From Planctomycetota bacterium (lineage in GTDB: Bacteria; Planctomycetota; UBA1135; GCA-002686595), in NCBI GenBank assembly GCA_016872795.1, contig VGYZ01000005.1, positions 1 through 64,000 on the forward strand: a DNA stretch of 64,000 bases. The letters are read 5' to 3'. This document shows positions 28,516 to 36,757 of this stretch, in pieces. The notes beneath the pieces are model-generated. The model saw only the letters and a program-made list of their open reading frames with translations, was not told where the DNA came from and made no database searches. How positions within the stretch are numbered: position 1 is the first letter of the stretch; each line of letters starts with the position of its first letter. Made by a program: the position numbers and the translations under genes.

Positions 28516-30164
28516 GGACGCACCTTTACGCTCGAGGGATTGCACCAAGGCGCCACGGCACGCAATGTCAGGCTCGAGCCCTCGGGCGCGAGCACGATCC
28601 ACTCGCGTTCGGCGGAACTCTCACCGCCCGCCAGGGCAGCGAGCTCATCGAGCTCGCGCCCCGCGAGCAGATCCTGTCCGTCCTCCAGCGCGAGCTCGAG
28701 CGTCACTCCGCCGTGCGAGCGCACGGCGGAGCGTGCCGCGAGCGATGTCGGCAGACGCCCCGCGTTGCGCACTCGCGCGCGCAGCGTCGCGATCCGTCCG
28801 TCGCGTTCCGCGCGCACTTCGATCTCAAGTCGCGGCGCGCCTTGGGCGAGCGCGAGCGCGAAACGCTCGATCCCTGCGAGCGCGCGGGCCAGTTCCGAGG
28901 GCGGCGGATTCTCGATCGTCCAAGGCTTCCAGCCTCCGATGCGAACGCGCGCGCTGCCGAGCAAGTGCGGCGTCCACGGCACGAACGCGGCACCGCCGGT
29001 CACATCATCGACATAGGGCCGCCAGCGCAGATCGCGCTCGAGCGGCGGACGCGAGGCGGGAGCCGCCGCGCGCTCGAAACGAGCATCGAGCATGAGTCCG
29101 GGCGTGGTCACGACCACGCCCGGGCCCCACGGCGCGAGCTCGAGCGACAGGGCACCTCCGACGACGGCAAACCAGTCCTGCGCCACTCCGCCCTGATCGA
29201 CGAGCCGCGCGGCGCGGCGCGACAGCGCGCCCGACTGCGCCCGCCCCGTGGCCGTGCGAAACTCGCGCACGCACAGCTCGTACAGCGCGCGATCGGGCAC
29301 GGCCCAACTCTCGATCGCCGCCGTTCCGCCGGGACTGGCGAGCGCGCCGTGCGCCCCCTGGAGGGAGAGCACCGCGAACACTCGGCGCTCGAGCACGAAG
29401 TCCGCGAGCGCGCGCGCGGCGGGCTGGGACAGGGGCAGCGTCCCCGTGCTCGGATCCGCGGCGGGACGCTCCAGCGGGAAGTTGCGCTCGAGCGCGACAC
29501 CACCCGGACCGTCCTCGTTGTAGCGACCGTCTCCGTCGTCATCGCGCCCCTCTGGCCGCAGCGCGAGTCGCGGCGCATCGAGCGGGCCCGCCGGAACAAG
29601 AAAGCGATCGTCATCGGAGAGCACCCAGCCGCCGGCGGAATCCTCGACGAGCATCGACAGGATCAACCCGTCGCCATCGAGGTCATCGGGCCCGTCCTCG
29701 TCGACACTCCCGTCGCGATCGGTGTCCACCGGCGTGTCGTCGCCACCGTCGCCGCGCTGCTGCGTCCGATAGCGCGTGAGCGCGGCCCGCGCGGCACACG
29801 GAATCACGACCACGCTGATGTCGGGCAAGAGCGGGCTCGCTGGCGAACCGAGGGCGCGCGCGCAGGCCACGGCGGCCTCAGCGCCCGAGAGCGAGAGGCC
29901 GTCGAAACCGCCGAGCACGAGCAGCGTCGGTCGCCCGGATCGATCCACCGGACCCTTGCTCGCGATCTCGAACGCCACCACGCCCGCCGCCGCGAGCAGG
30001 GGGTGGGAAAGACGTGCCACGCGCGTCCCCTCGAGCGCGGCGAGCTCGTCGAGCGAGCGCTCGAGCTCCTCGCAGGTGCGATAGCGAGGCTCGTCTTGCC
30101 CCACGAGAGGACTCGCGCCGAGTGCGAGCACGAGGAGGCGCAGGAACGGGCGCAGCGAGACCAT
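28512..30164 (-). CDS. M14-like protein with calcium-loop insert and no zinc ligands
   Basis: This is a 550-residue exported protein with a signal peptide ending near LVGQ. It is an M14 carboxypeptidase relative of a kind with inserted acidic loops. Loops such as DTDRDGSVDEDG (147-158), DLDGDG (161-166) and DDDGDGRYNEDG (208-219) resemble calcium-binding repeats. The zinc site is changed: GGFDGL (85-90) stands for the usual HGxE, and SLQGAHG (267-273) for the third ligand region, while ERNFP (226-230) keeps the DLNRNFP remnant. Activity is doubtful. It is first in the pair with the gene at 27247, and the two probably work together outside the cytoplasm. Confidence 0.77.
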   Translation of the reverse strand: MVSLRPFLRLLVLALGASPLVGQDEPRYRTCEELERSLDELAALEGTRVARLSHPLLAAAGVVAFEIASKGPVDRSGRPTLLVLGGFDGLSLSGAEAAVACARALGSPASPLLPDISVVVIPCAARAALTRYRTQQRGDGGDDTPVDTDRDGSVDEDGPDDLDGDGLILSMLVEDSAGGWVLSDDDRFLVPAGPLDAPRLALRPEGRDDDGDGRYNEDGPGGVALERNFPLERPAADPSTGTLPLSQPAARALADFVLERRVFAVLSLQGAHGALASPGGTAAIESWAVPDRALYELCVREFRTATGRAQSGALSRRAARLVDQGGVAQDWFAVVGGALSLELAPWGPGVVVTTPGLMLDARFERAAAPASRPPLERDLRWRPYVDDVTGGAAFVPWTPHLLGSARVRIGGWKPWTIENPPPSELARALAGIERFALALAQGAPRLEIEVRAERDGRIATLRARVRNAGRLPTSLAARSAVRSHGGVTLELALEDGQDLLAGRELDELAALAGGESSAEREWIVLAPEGSSLTLRAVAPWCNPSSVKVRP

Positions 30165-30175
30165 GCCAACAGCAG

Positions 30176-30181
30176 ATCTTA
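30176..30181 (-). promoter_or_regulatory. -10-like TAAGAT before the M14-like pair
   Basis: On the minus strand TAAGAT lies 11 nt before the ATG at 30164, in an otherwise GC-rich gap, without a clear Shine-Dalgarno sequence. Confidence 0.35.
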
Positions 30182-30335
30182 TCGACCGCACCACCCAGCT
30201 GAGTCCAACCCGGCGCGCGGCCGACAGCCCGCGCGCGACGAGAGTCCCGCACCCGCCGCGCAAGCGTGGATCGGCCGGTGCCGGAAGGCCCGGCTCGCCC
30301 GGCCAGCTCCCCCTTCCCGGCCGCCAGCCGCCTGC

Positions 30336-33300
30336 TCAGGCCTGCGGGCGGGCGACCTCGGCGTCGAACACACCTTCTGGCGCAACTTCGGGTGCAACCT
30401 CGGCAGCGATCGACGCTGCCGCCGGAGGAACGAGCATGTACTCGGGCAGCGGCTCGTCGTCGACCGCCACGACGCGCGGAGCGCGCTCGGGCACCTCGTC
30501 GGCGGCCGTCGCCGCGACTCCGCTGGTGATCTCAGGCACGAACTTCTCGACATCCTGAAACTGCACGGACACCCACGACGAGACGCCCTTGGTCTCCATC
30601 GTGATGCCGTACAGGCGATCGCAGGCGCCCATGGTGCCCTTGTTGTGGGTCACCACCACGAACTGCGACTGCGTGCGGAAGGTCGAAATCATGCCGAGGA
30701 AGCGACCGACATTCGACTCGTCGAGCGCAGCGTCGACTTCGTCGAGCACGCAGAACGGGCTCGGACGAGAGCGGAACACCGCGAACAGAAGCGCGAGCGC
30801 CGTCATCGTGCGCTGCCCACCCGAAAGCATGCGGATTGGCAGCATCTCGCGTCCCGGCGGACGCGCGGAGATCTCGACACCGGCCTCGAGCGGATCGACG
30901 CCCTGCTCGATCGCGAGGTCGGCCTTACCGCCTTGGAACAACTGGCGGAACAGATCGTTGAAATGCTTGCGTACTTCCTCGAATGTCTGCTCGAACAGTC
31001 GCTGACTCTCGATGTTCAGGTGTGCGAGCGCGTCGGCCAGCACCTTGCGCGATTCCTCGATGTCCCTGCGCTGTCCGGTGAGGAAATCCAAGCGCGTCTG
31101 CGACTCCGAGAGCTCGGCCACGGCGTCGGTGTTCACAGGTCCGATGGCGTCGAGCCCGCGCTTGAGCTCGGCGACTTCCTGCTCGAGCGCGTCGAGCGCG
31201 CCTTCCTCCGCGAAACGCTCCTCGGGCTCGAACCCGTGAAGCAACTCGACCTCCCCGATGCCGAGATCCTCGCGCGTGCGGACCACGAGTTCCGCTGCGA
31301 CGAGCTCGATCTTCTGCGCGTCCATGCGCCGCTCCGAGAGCTCGCTCGCGAGCGACTCGAGTTCACGCGTCACCGCGTCGACACGCGCACGGAATACGCT
31401 GACGGCCTCGCGACCCGCGACCTCGGCCTCGCGCAGTTCCTTGAAGCGCGAATCTGCCGCCGCGCGCTCGACGAGCACCTCGTCGCCGCGCGTCCGAACG
31501 CGCGCCGCCTCGGACACGGCCGCATCCGCGGCCTCCGCCTGCTCCCGCGAGAGCCGCTCCGAGCGCTCGAGCTCCGCGCGCGCCTCCGACAGCCCGCGGT
31601 CGAGGTCGCGCACGCGCGTGTGCAGCGTCCCTAGCTCCGCGTTCTGGCGGATGACCACGCTCTCCGCCGAACTGGCGCTCGACTGCAGCGTCTCGAGGCG
31701 CGCCTCGAGCGCCACGCGCTCGGCGTCGAGAGTCGCGAGCCTCTCGTTCTCGCGCGCAAAGTTCGCTTGCGCGGTCGCGTGACGCTTCTGGGTTCCCTCG
31801 AGCTCGGAATCGAGTCGGCGTTCATCGGCGAGAATCGCCTCGTGCTCGCGCGTGAGCTGACCGGCCACGCGGCTCAAGTCGGCGAGGCGCGCCTTGGCAG
31901 TCTGCACCTGTGCGCGCGCATCGGTCAGTTGCTGCCGGCGACGATCGCACTCCGACTGCGCGTGCGCGCGGCGCTCGGCCACGACGCGGCGTTCGCCCGC
32001 GAGGCGTTCGAGCTCCACCGTCTCCTCCCGGATCGCCTTCTCGATCGCCTCGAGCTCGCGCGCAAATTCGGCAGCAGTCGAGCGACGCCCGACGGCGCCC
32101 TGCGTCACCTCGCGGTGCCCGCCGAACACGCCAGCGACGCTGACGAGGTCACCCTCGGGCGTGACGAAACGCCACTGCGGATGCTCGCGCACGAGAGCGA
32201 GCGCGAGCTCGAGTTCCTCGACGACGAGCACATCACCGACGAGCAGCGCGGCGAGCGGCTCGAAGCCGACACTGCACTCGACCTCATCGAGCAGGCGCGG
32301 GAACGCCGCGAGCGCGGCGTCGCGCTTGGTTTGTTCGCGCGCGCCGATCCCGCTCGGCACATAGACGCGCACCTGTCCGCACTTGCGCTCCGAGAGCCAG
32401 CGCAGCATGCGGCCGGCGAGATCGGGCCCGAGCGTGACGAGTCCGAGTGCCGCCGGCCCGAGCGCCGCGTCGAGCGCGCGCGCGAGCCGCGTCGAGGTGC
32501 GCAGGTGGTCGGCGACCAGCCCCTTGAGCTGCTCCGGCTCGCAGGGGCCTTGTCCGCGGCGCGTGCCCTCGAGCAGCGCGCGAGCGCCCGCTTCGAGGCT
32601 CGAGCGCTCGTGTTCCATGTCCTTGAGCGTGTCGATGCGGCTCGAGATGCGCGCGCGCTCCACCTCGTGCTTCGAGCGCGTGGCGCGGCGTTCCTGCTCC
32701 TCGCGCTCGAGCGCCTGCTGCCCAGCCTGCAAGTCGTGCAGCGATGTTTCCGCCACTGCGAGGTCATTCTGCCCGTCGATCACGCGGCCTTCGGCGGCGG
32801 CCTGATCGCCCTGCAATACCTCGACCTCGCGACCGGACTCCTCCATGCGCAGCTGCGCGCGCTGCAAGCGCTCCGACAGACTCGGACGCGACAGTTCGAT
32901 CGTGCGCTCGAGGTTCTGGGCCGCGGTGCGCTCGTTGAGGTGCGAGAGCACGAGCTGGTTCTGGCGTTCGCACGATGCCCGCAGCTCGCGCTGCGTGTTG
33001 CGCGTCTCGCGCAATGTCACCTGCTCGCCGTCCGCCGCGCTGCGCGACTGCGAGAGCTGCTCTTCGATCGCCGCGGCCCGCGCGCGCACATCCGCGATCT
33101 CGATGCCGCGCGTCTGCACGACGCCCCCGAGCTCGAGCGCCCGGCGCGCCTCGCCTTCGGAGCTGCGGCGAAGGTCCGCCGCGCGGGACTCGAGCTGGCG
33201 CTGACGCTCGGCGCTCTCGCTGTCCTCGCCGACGAGACGCCGAATCTCGCCCGAGAGACGGTCGATCTCGGCCGAGATCGTCTCCTGCTCGCGCTCGCGA

Positions 33301-34112
33301 GCGCTGACATCGGCCTCGCCGTCGGCGCGCAAGCTCTTGAGCTGCTCGCAGCGCGCCTCGAGCGCCGAAATCTGCTCGGACAGGCCCGCGAGAGCGCTGC
33401 GACCCTCGTGCAGGCGATGCTTGAGGTAGCGCGAGCGCCGACCCTTCCACAGCTCGCGCGCCGCGACGAAGCGCTCGGCCTTGCCGGCCTGGATCTTCAG
33501 CGAGCGCACGCGGCTGCCGAGTTCTTTGAGCACATCGTCGAGGCGCATCAGGTCGCCCTCGACGCGCTTGAGCTTGGCGTCGGTTTCCTTGCGCTTGACC
33601 TTGTAACGGCTGATACCGGCAGCTTCCTCGAAGATCGCGCGGCGATCGAGCGAGTTGGCCGACAGCGCCGCGTCGATCTTGCCCTGCTCGAGCACCGCGT
33701 AACCACGGCTGCCGAGCCCCGTGTCGAACAGCATGTCGCGCACGTCCTTCAAGCGCGCGCGCTCGCCGTTGATCAGATACTCGCCCTCGCCCGAGCGGTA
33801 CACGCGGCGCGTGATCGCCACCTCCAAGCCCTGCTGGGCGATCGTGCCGCAGGTGTTGTCGAGCACGAGCGTGACTTCCGCGACATTCATCGGCGGGCGC
33901 GAAACCGAGCCCTTGAAGATCACATCGGACATCTCGCCACCGCGCATGGACGTGGGGCGCGTCTCGCCGAGCACCCAGCGCACGGCATCGACGACATTCG
34001 ACTTGCCGCATCCGTTGGGGCCGACGATGCCGGTGAGAGAATCGTAGAAGTTGAGCGTCGTGCGATCGGCGAAGGACTTGAAGCCGAACAGTTCGATGCG
34101 TTGCAGTCGCAT
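30336..34112 (-). CDS. smc: Chromosome segregation protein SMC
   Basis: This 1,258-residue ABC-type ATPase forms the V-shaped condensin dimer that compacts and separates chromosomes with ScpA and ScpB. The head has Walker A GPNGCGKS (31-38) and an N-terminal MRLQRIELFGFKSF. Long coiled coils flank a hinge near 510-680. The C-terminal head shows the signature MLSGGQRTM and Walker B CVLDEVDAALDESN. After the last strand, roughly 60 residues rich in Pro, Ala, Glu and Val form a disordered tail that ordinary SMC proteins lack. It follows the nrdD-like gene by 2 nt. ScpA and ScpB are not in the window. Confidence 0.96.
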   Translation of the reverse strand: MRLQRIELFGFKSFADRTTLNFYDSLTGIVGPNGCGKSNVVDAVRWVLGETRPTSMRGGEMSDVIFKGSVSRPPMNVAEVTLVLDNTCGTIAQQGLEVAITRRVYRSGEGEYLINGERARLKDVRDMLFDTGLGSRGYAVLEQGKIDAALSANSLDRRAIFEEAAGISRYKVKRKETDAKLKRVEGDLMRLDDVLKELGSRVRSLKIQAGKAERFVAARELWKGRRSRYLKHRLHEGRSALAGLSEQISALEARCEQLKSLRADGEADVSAREREQETISAEIDRLSGEIRRLVGEDSESAERQRQLESRAADLRRSSEGEARRALELGGVVQTRGIEIADVRARAAAIEEQLSQSRSAADGEQVTLRETRNTQRELRASCERQNQLVLSHLNERTAAQNLERTIELSRPSLSERLQRAQLRMEESGREVEVLQGDQAAAEGRVIDGQNDLAVAETSLHDLQAGQQALEREEQERRATRSKHEVERARISSRIDTLKDMEHERSSLEAGARALLEGTRRGQGPCEPEQLKGLVADHLRTSTRLARALDAALGPAALGLVTLGPDLAGRMLRWLSERKCGQVRVYVPSGIGAREQTKRDAALAAFPRLLDEVECSVGFEPLAALLVGDVLVVEELELALALVREHPQWRFVTPEGDLVSVAGVFGGHREVTQGAVGRRSTAAEFARELEAIEKAIREETVELERLAGERRVVAERRAHAQSECDRRRQQLTDARAQVQTAKARLADLSRVAGQLTREHEAILADERRLDSELEGTQKRHATAQANFARENERLATLDAERVALEARLETLQSSASSAESVVIRQNAELGTLHTRVRDLDRGLSEARAELERSERLSREQAEAADAAVSEAARVRTRGDEVLVERAAADSRFKELREAEVAGREAVSVFRARVDAVTRELESLASELSERRMDAQKIELVAAELVVRTREDLGIGEVELLHGFEPEERFAEEGALDALEQEVAELKRGLDAIGPVNTDAVAELSESQTRLDFLTGQRRDIEESRKVLADALAHLNIESQRLFEQTFEEVRKHFNDLFRQLFQGGKADLAIEQGVDPLEAGVEISARPPGREMLPIRMLSGGQRTMTALALLFAVFRSRPSPFCVLDEVDAALDESNVGRFLGMISTFRTQSQFVVVTHNKGTMGACDRLYGITMETKGVSSWVSVQFQDVEKFVPEITSGVAATAADEVPERAPRVVAVDDEPLPEYMLVPPAAASIAAEVAPEVAPEGVFDAEVARPQA

Positions 34113-34114
34113 GG

Positions 34115-36199
34115 TCAGCGGGAGGGACCGCTCGCGCGCTCGCGCGCGGGCGCTTGTGTGGTGCGGATCTCGGGGTCGAACAAGTGGGACTCTTCGGAGG
34201 CCACGGAGGACGGCGGAACGCGCTCGTGATCGCCGGAATCCTCACGCAACCGGTCGAAACGGCGCCAGGACTCCACGAGCGACAGCGGACCGCCGCGCGA
34301 AGTGTCCTCGGGCAGGGGATGCAGGGCTCCGACCTCGACGGTCGAGAGCAGCACGGCTTCCGCGGACCACGGCGTGCGCCCGTGCACGGGCGAGAGCCGG
34401 TAACCGGCGACATACGGTGCGCGCGACGCGACCGAAGCGATGTCGCCGAAGAGCAAGTGCTGGGCGTGCTGCGGCAGCGCCGCATCGAGCTCCGCGAAGC
34501 GCGCGCGAGCCTGCTCGCCGAAGTACGGGGTGAGCGCCACAGCGATGCGTTTCGCATCCCCCGCGCGCTGCAAGGCCTCGGCGAGGAATCCCACCACCCG
34601 CGCACCCTGGTCGGGCCGCACATCGCCATCGCCGAGCGTCGCGAGCGCTTCGCGCAGGCCCACCGGAGTCACCGCATAGGCGAGCCGCCCGCGCAAGTCG
34701 CCGGGCCGCGAGCCGCGCGTGCGGCGCTGGAACGCCGCGAGGTCCGCGAGTGCCTCGACGGCCGCCCTGACCGCGCCCGAGAGCAACTCGAGCGCGCGGT
34801 CTTCGCGCCAGGGCCCCGCGCGCAGCGCGATGCGCGGCAGGTTGATCGCGACCGCGCCGCCACATGTGAGCGTCGCGCGCTCGTGCGCGTGGCGATGCAG
34901 GCCCGGCCCCACGCACGCCACCGCCTCCGTGCCCCATGTCGGCACCAGCCGACCCGCGAGCAAGAGCGACTCCACGGCCGCGAGATAGGCGGGATCTCCG
35001 CCGCGATCTTCGAGCCGCCGCGCGAGATCCGAGTGATCGATGAACAGCCGCGGTGCAAGGCCCATGTGCGGCAGCGCGGAGAGCGCCTCGATCAGGCGAT
35101 CGGTCGCCGTCTGCGAACGCGCACCGCCGCCGCCGACCTGCAGGTCGAGCGAGCGACCGGCCGCGCTGGCGCACGCGCACAGCGCGCGCAGCCACATCTC
35201 GAGAGCGGAGCCACGCGAGCTCGCGCACAGCGGCGCGAGCAGCGCCGACGCGTCCTCGAGCACGACGCCATGCGCGACATCGCGCGCCACGAGCGCCAGC
35301 TCGTCGAGCACATCGTAGGGAGCATCCGCCTGCGCGCCACCCGCTTGCAGCAGCGTCGCCGGAACCGCGCACCACAGCGCCTGCTGCGGGCGGCCGAGGT
35401 CGAGCACATGCAAGTCGCCGGCGAGGTGCGCGCGCGCGCTCTCGTCGCTCAGAACCTCGTGCAGCGCGAAGCGCCGCAGCACATCGCCCGCGATGCGCTG
35501 GTGAATGCCGCGCTCGGCGAGTTCCTCGCCCTGCGGTGCGCGCGCGGGATCGAGCGGCGCGTCTTCATGCGCGAGCGCGTTGCGCAGATCGAAGCTCGGC
35601 AGGCCGTACGAAACCTGCCGCCGCAGCGCCGCGGACAGGCCGAGGTCGAGCAGCTCGTTGTCGACGAGCTCGCGCACGAGCGCGGTGGACACCTGCCTCC
35701 AGCGTGCCGCGAACACGCGCTCCTCGACGCGCGTGGCGACTTTCTCCGCGAGCTCGCGCGGCAGCTGAGCCTCGTTGATCAGCGCCGCCACGATGCGCAC
35801 CTTGCTCCAAGCCTGCGTGCGGTCCTTGGCCTGCACTTCGACGGGCTGCTTGCCCGAAGCATCGCCGTCGTGCACCGACAGCGCCTCGCGCGCGCGCGCG
35901 CGCCGATCGCGGTAGAGAATGTAGGTCTTGGCGACATTGGCTCGGCCGAGTTCGATCAGGGCCTGCTCGACCAAGTCCTGAATCTCCTCGATGCCGGGCA
36001 CCGCGGCACCCGGCGGAGACTGCGCGCCATAACGCCCTTCGAGCGTGAGCGTGACGACGCCGGCAATCTCGCCCGCGAAGCCCGGATCGACCTCCCCCGC
36101 GGCCTCGAGGGCCTTGGAGACGGCGGCGTCGATCTTGCGCGCGTCGAAGGGCACCTCCCGTCCGTCGCGCTTGCGCACGCGCGTCGGCACCCTACGCAC
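34115..36199 (-). CDS. NrdD-like protein with two ATP-cone domains, lacking the glycyl-radical end
   Basis: This 694-residue protein has an ATP cone (about 4-105) starting RVRKRDGREVPFDARKIDAAV and a second cone-like region (about 118-215). A segment like the start of class III ribonucleotide reductases follows (IAGDVLRRFALHEVL, then HLAGDLHVLDLG). Later LTCGGAVAINLPRIAL resembles the NrdD INLPR block. The C-terminal end has neither the CxxC...CxxC zinc site nor the Gly radical motif, and it closes in a polar tail. A working reductase is unlikely unless it uses another radical source. It overlaps nrdR by 8 nt and shares its NrdR box. Confidence 0.7.
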   Translation of the reverse strand: MRRVPTRVRKRDGREVPFDARKIDAAVSKALEAAGEVDPGFAGEIAGVVTLTLEGRYGAQSPPGAAVPGIEEIQDLVEQALIELGRANVAKTYILYRDRRARAREALSVHDGDASGKQPVEVQAKDRTQAWSKVRIVAALINEAQLPRELAEKVATRVEERVFAARWRQVSTALVRELVDNELLDLGLSAALRRQVSYGLPSFDLRNALAHEDAPLDPARAPQGEELAERGIHQRIAGDVLRRFALHEVLSDESARAHLAGDLHVLDLGRPQQALWCAVPATLLQAGGAQADAPYDVLDELALVARDVAHGVVLEDASALLAPLCASSRGSALEMWLRALCACASAAGRSLDLQVGGGGARSQTATDRLIEALSALPHMGLAPRLFIDHSDLARRLEDRGGDPAYLAAVESLLLAGRLVPTWGTEAVACVGPGLHRHAHERATLTCGGAVAINLPRIALRAGPWREDRALELLSGAVRAAVEALADLAAFQRRTRGSRPGDLRGRLAYAVTPVGLREALATLGDGDVRPDQGARVVGFLAEALQRAGDAKRIAVALTPYFGEQARARFAELDAALPQHAQHLLFGDIASVASRAPYVAGYRLSPVHGRTPWSAEAVLLSTVEVGALHPLPEDTSRGGPLSLVESWRRFDRLREDSGDHERVPPSSVASEESHLFDPEIRTTQAPARERASGPSR

Positions 36200-36662
36200 C
36201 CTCCGGACGACGCTGCTCGAGGATCGGGTTCAACTCGTCGAGGAACTGCACTACATCCTTGAACTCGCGATACACGCTCGCGAAGCGCACATAGGCGACC
36301 TGATTCAAGCCCTTCAGTTCCTCCATCACGAGGTTCCCGATCACGGAACTCGGCAGCTCACGGTCGTACTCTTCCTGACAGCGCGCCTCGATGCGCGCTG
36401 CGGCCTTCTCGAGCTCCTCGGTCGAGACCGGGAGCTTCTCGCAGGCGCGCATCATCCCCCGCAGCACGCGCTCGCGCTCGAAACGCACCCGCTCGCCGTT
36501 CTTCTTGATCACCCGCAGTGGCGTCTCCTCGGCGCGCTCGTAGGTGGTGTAGCGCAGGTAGCACTCGAGGCACTCCCGGCGACGGCGGATCGAGGCCCCT
36601 TCGAGGGCGGCGCGGGAGTCGACGACTCGGTCGTTGTCCTGCTTGCAACGCGGGCACTTCAT
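36192..36662 (-). CDS. nrdR: Transcriptional repressor NrdR
   Basis: NrdR is the zinc-ribbon/ATP-cone repressor of ribonucleotide reductase genes. It is about 156 residues, the normal length. CPRC (3-6) and CLEC form the zinc ribbon, with RRRRECLECYLRYTTYER between the domains. The ATP cone follows (VIKKNGERVRFERERVLRGM), ending with YVRFASVYREFKDVVQFLDEL. A near-consensus NrdR box 35 nt upstream suggests it controls itself and the NrdD-like gene. The gene is 95 nt downstream of mnmE and may have its own promoter there. Confidence 0.97.
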   Translation of the reverse strand: MKCPRCKQDNDRVVDSRAALEGASIRRRRECLECYLRYTTYERAEETPLRVIKKNGERVRFERERVLRGMMRACEKLPVSTEELEKAAARIEARCQEEYDRELPSSVIGNLVMEELKGLNQVAYVRFASVYREFKDVVQFLDELNPILEQRRPEGA

Positions 36663-36696
36663 GGGGCGTTCCGGCCAGACCGGAGGGCCGTGGATC

Positions 36697-36712
36697 CTAC
36701 AATATCTTGTGT
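36697..36712 (-). promoter_or_regulatory. NrdR box before nrdR
   Basis: On the minus strand ACACAAGATATTGTAG matches 13 of 16 positions of the NrdR box consensus ACACWATATATWGTGT. It is one of the few AT-rich islands in this 70% G+C region and lies 35 nt before the nrdR ATG. Only one copy is seen; many NrdR sites are paired about three helical turns apart. It implies autoregulation of the nrdR/nrdD-like unit. Confidence 0.6.
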
Positions 36713-36757
36713 CTGGAGGGCGAAACCAGTCCGACCGGCTGCGCCCCCCGCCCAAGG

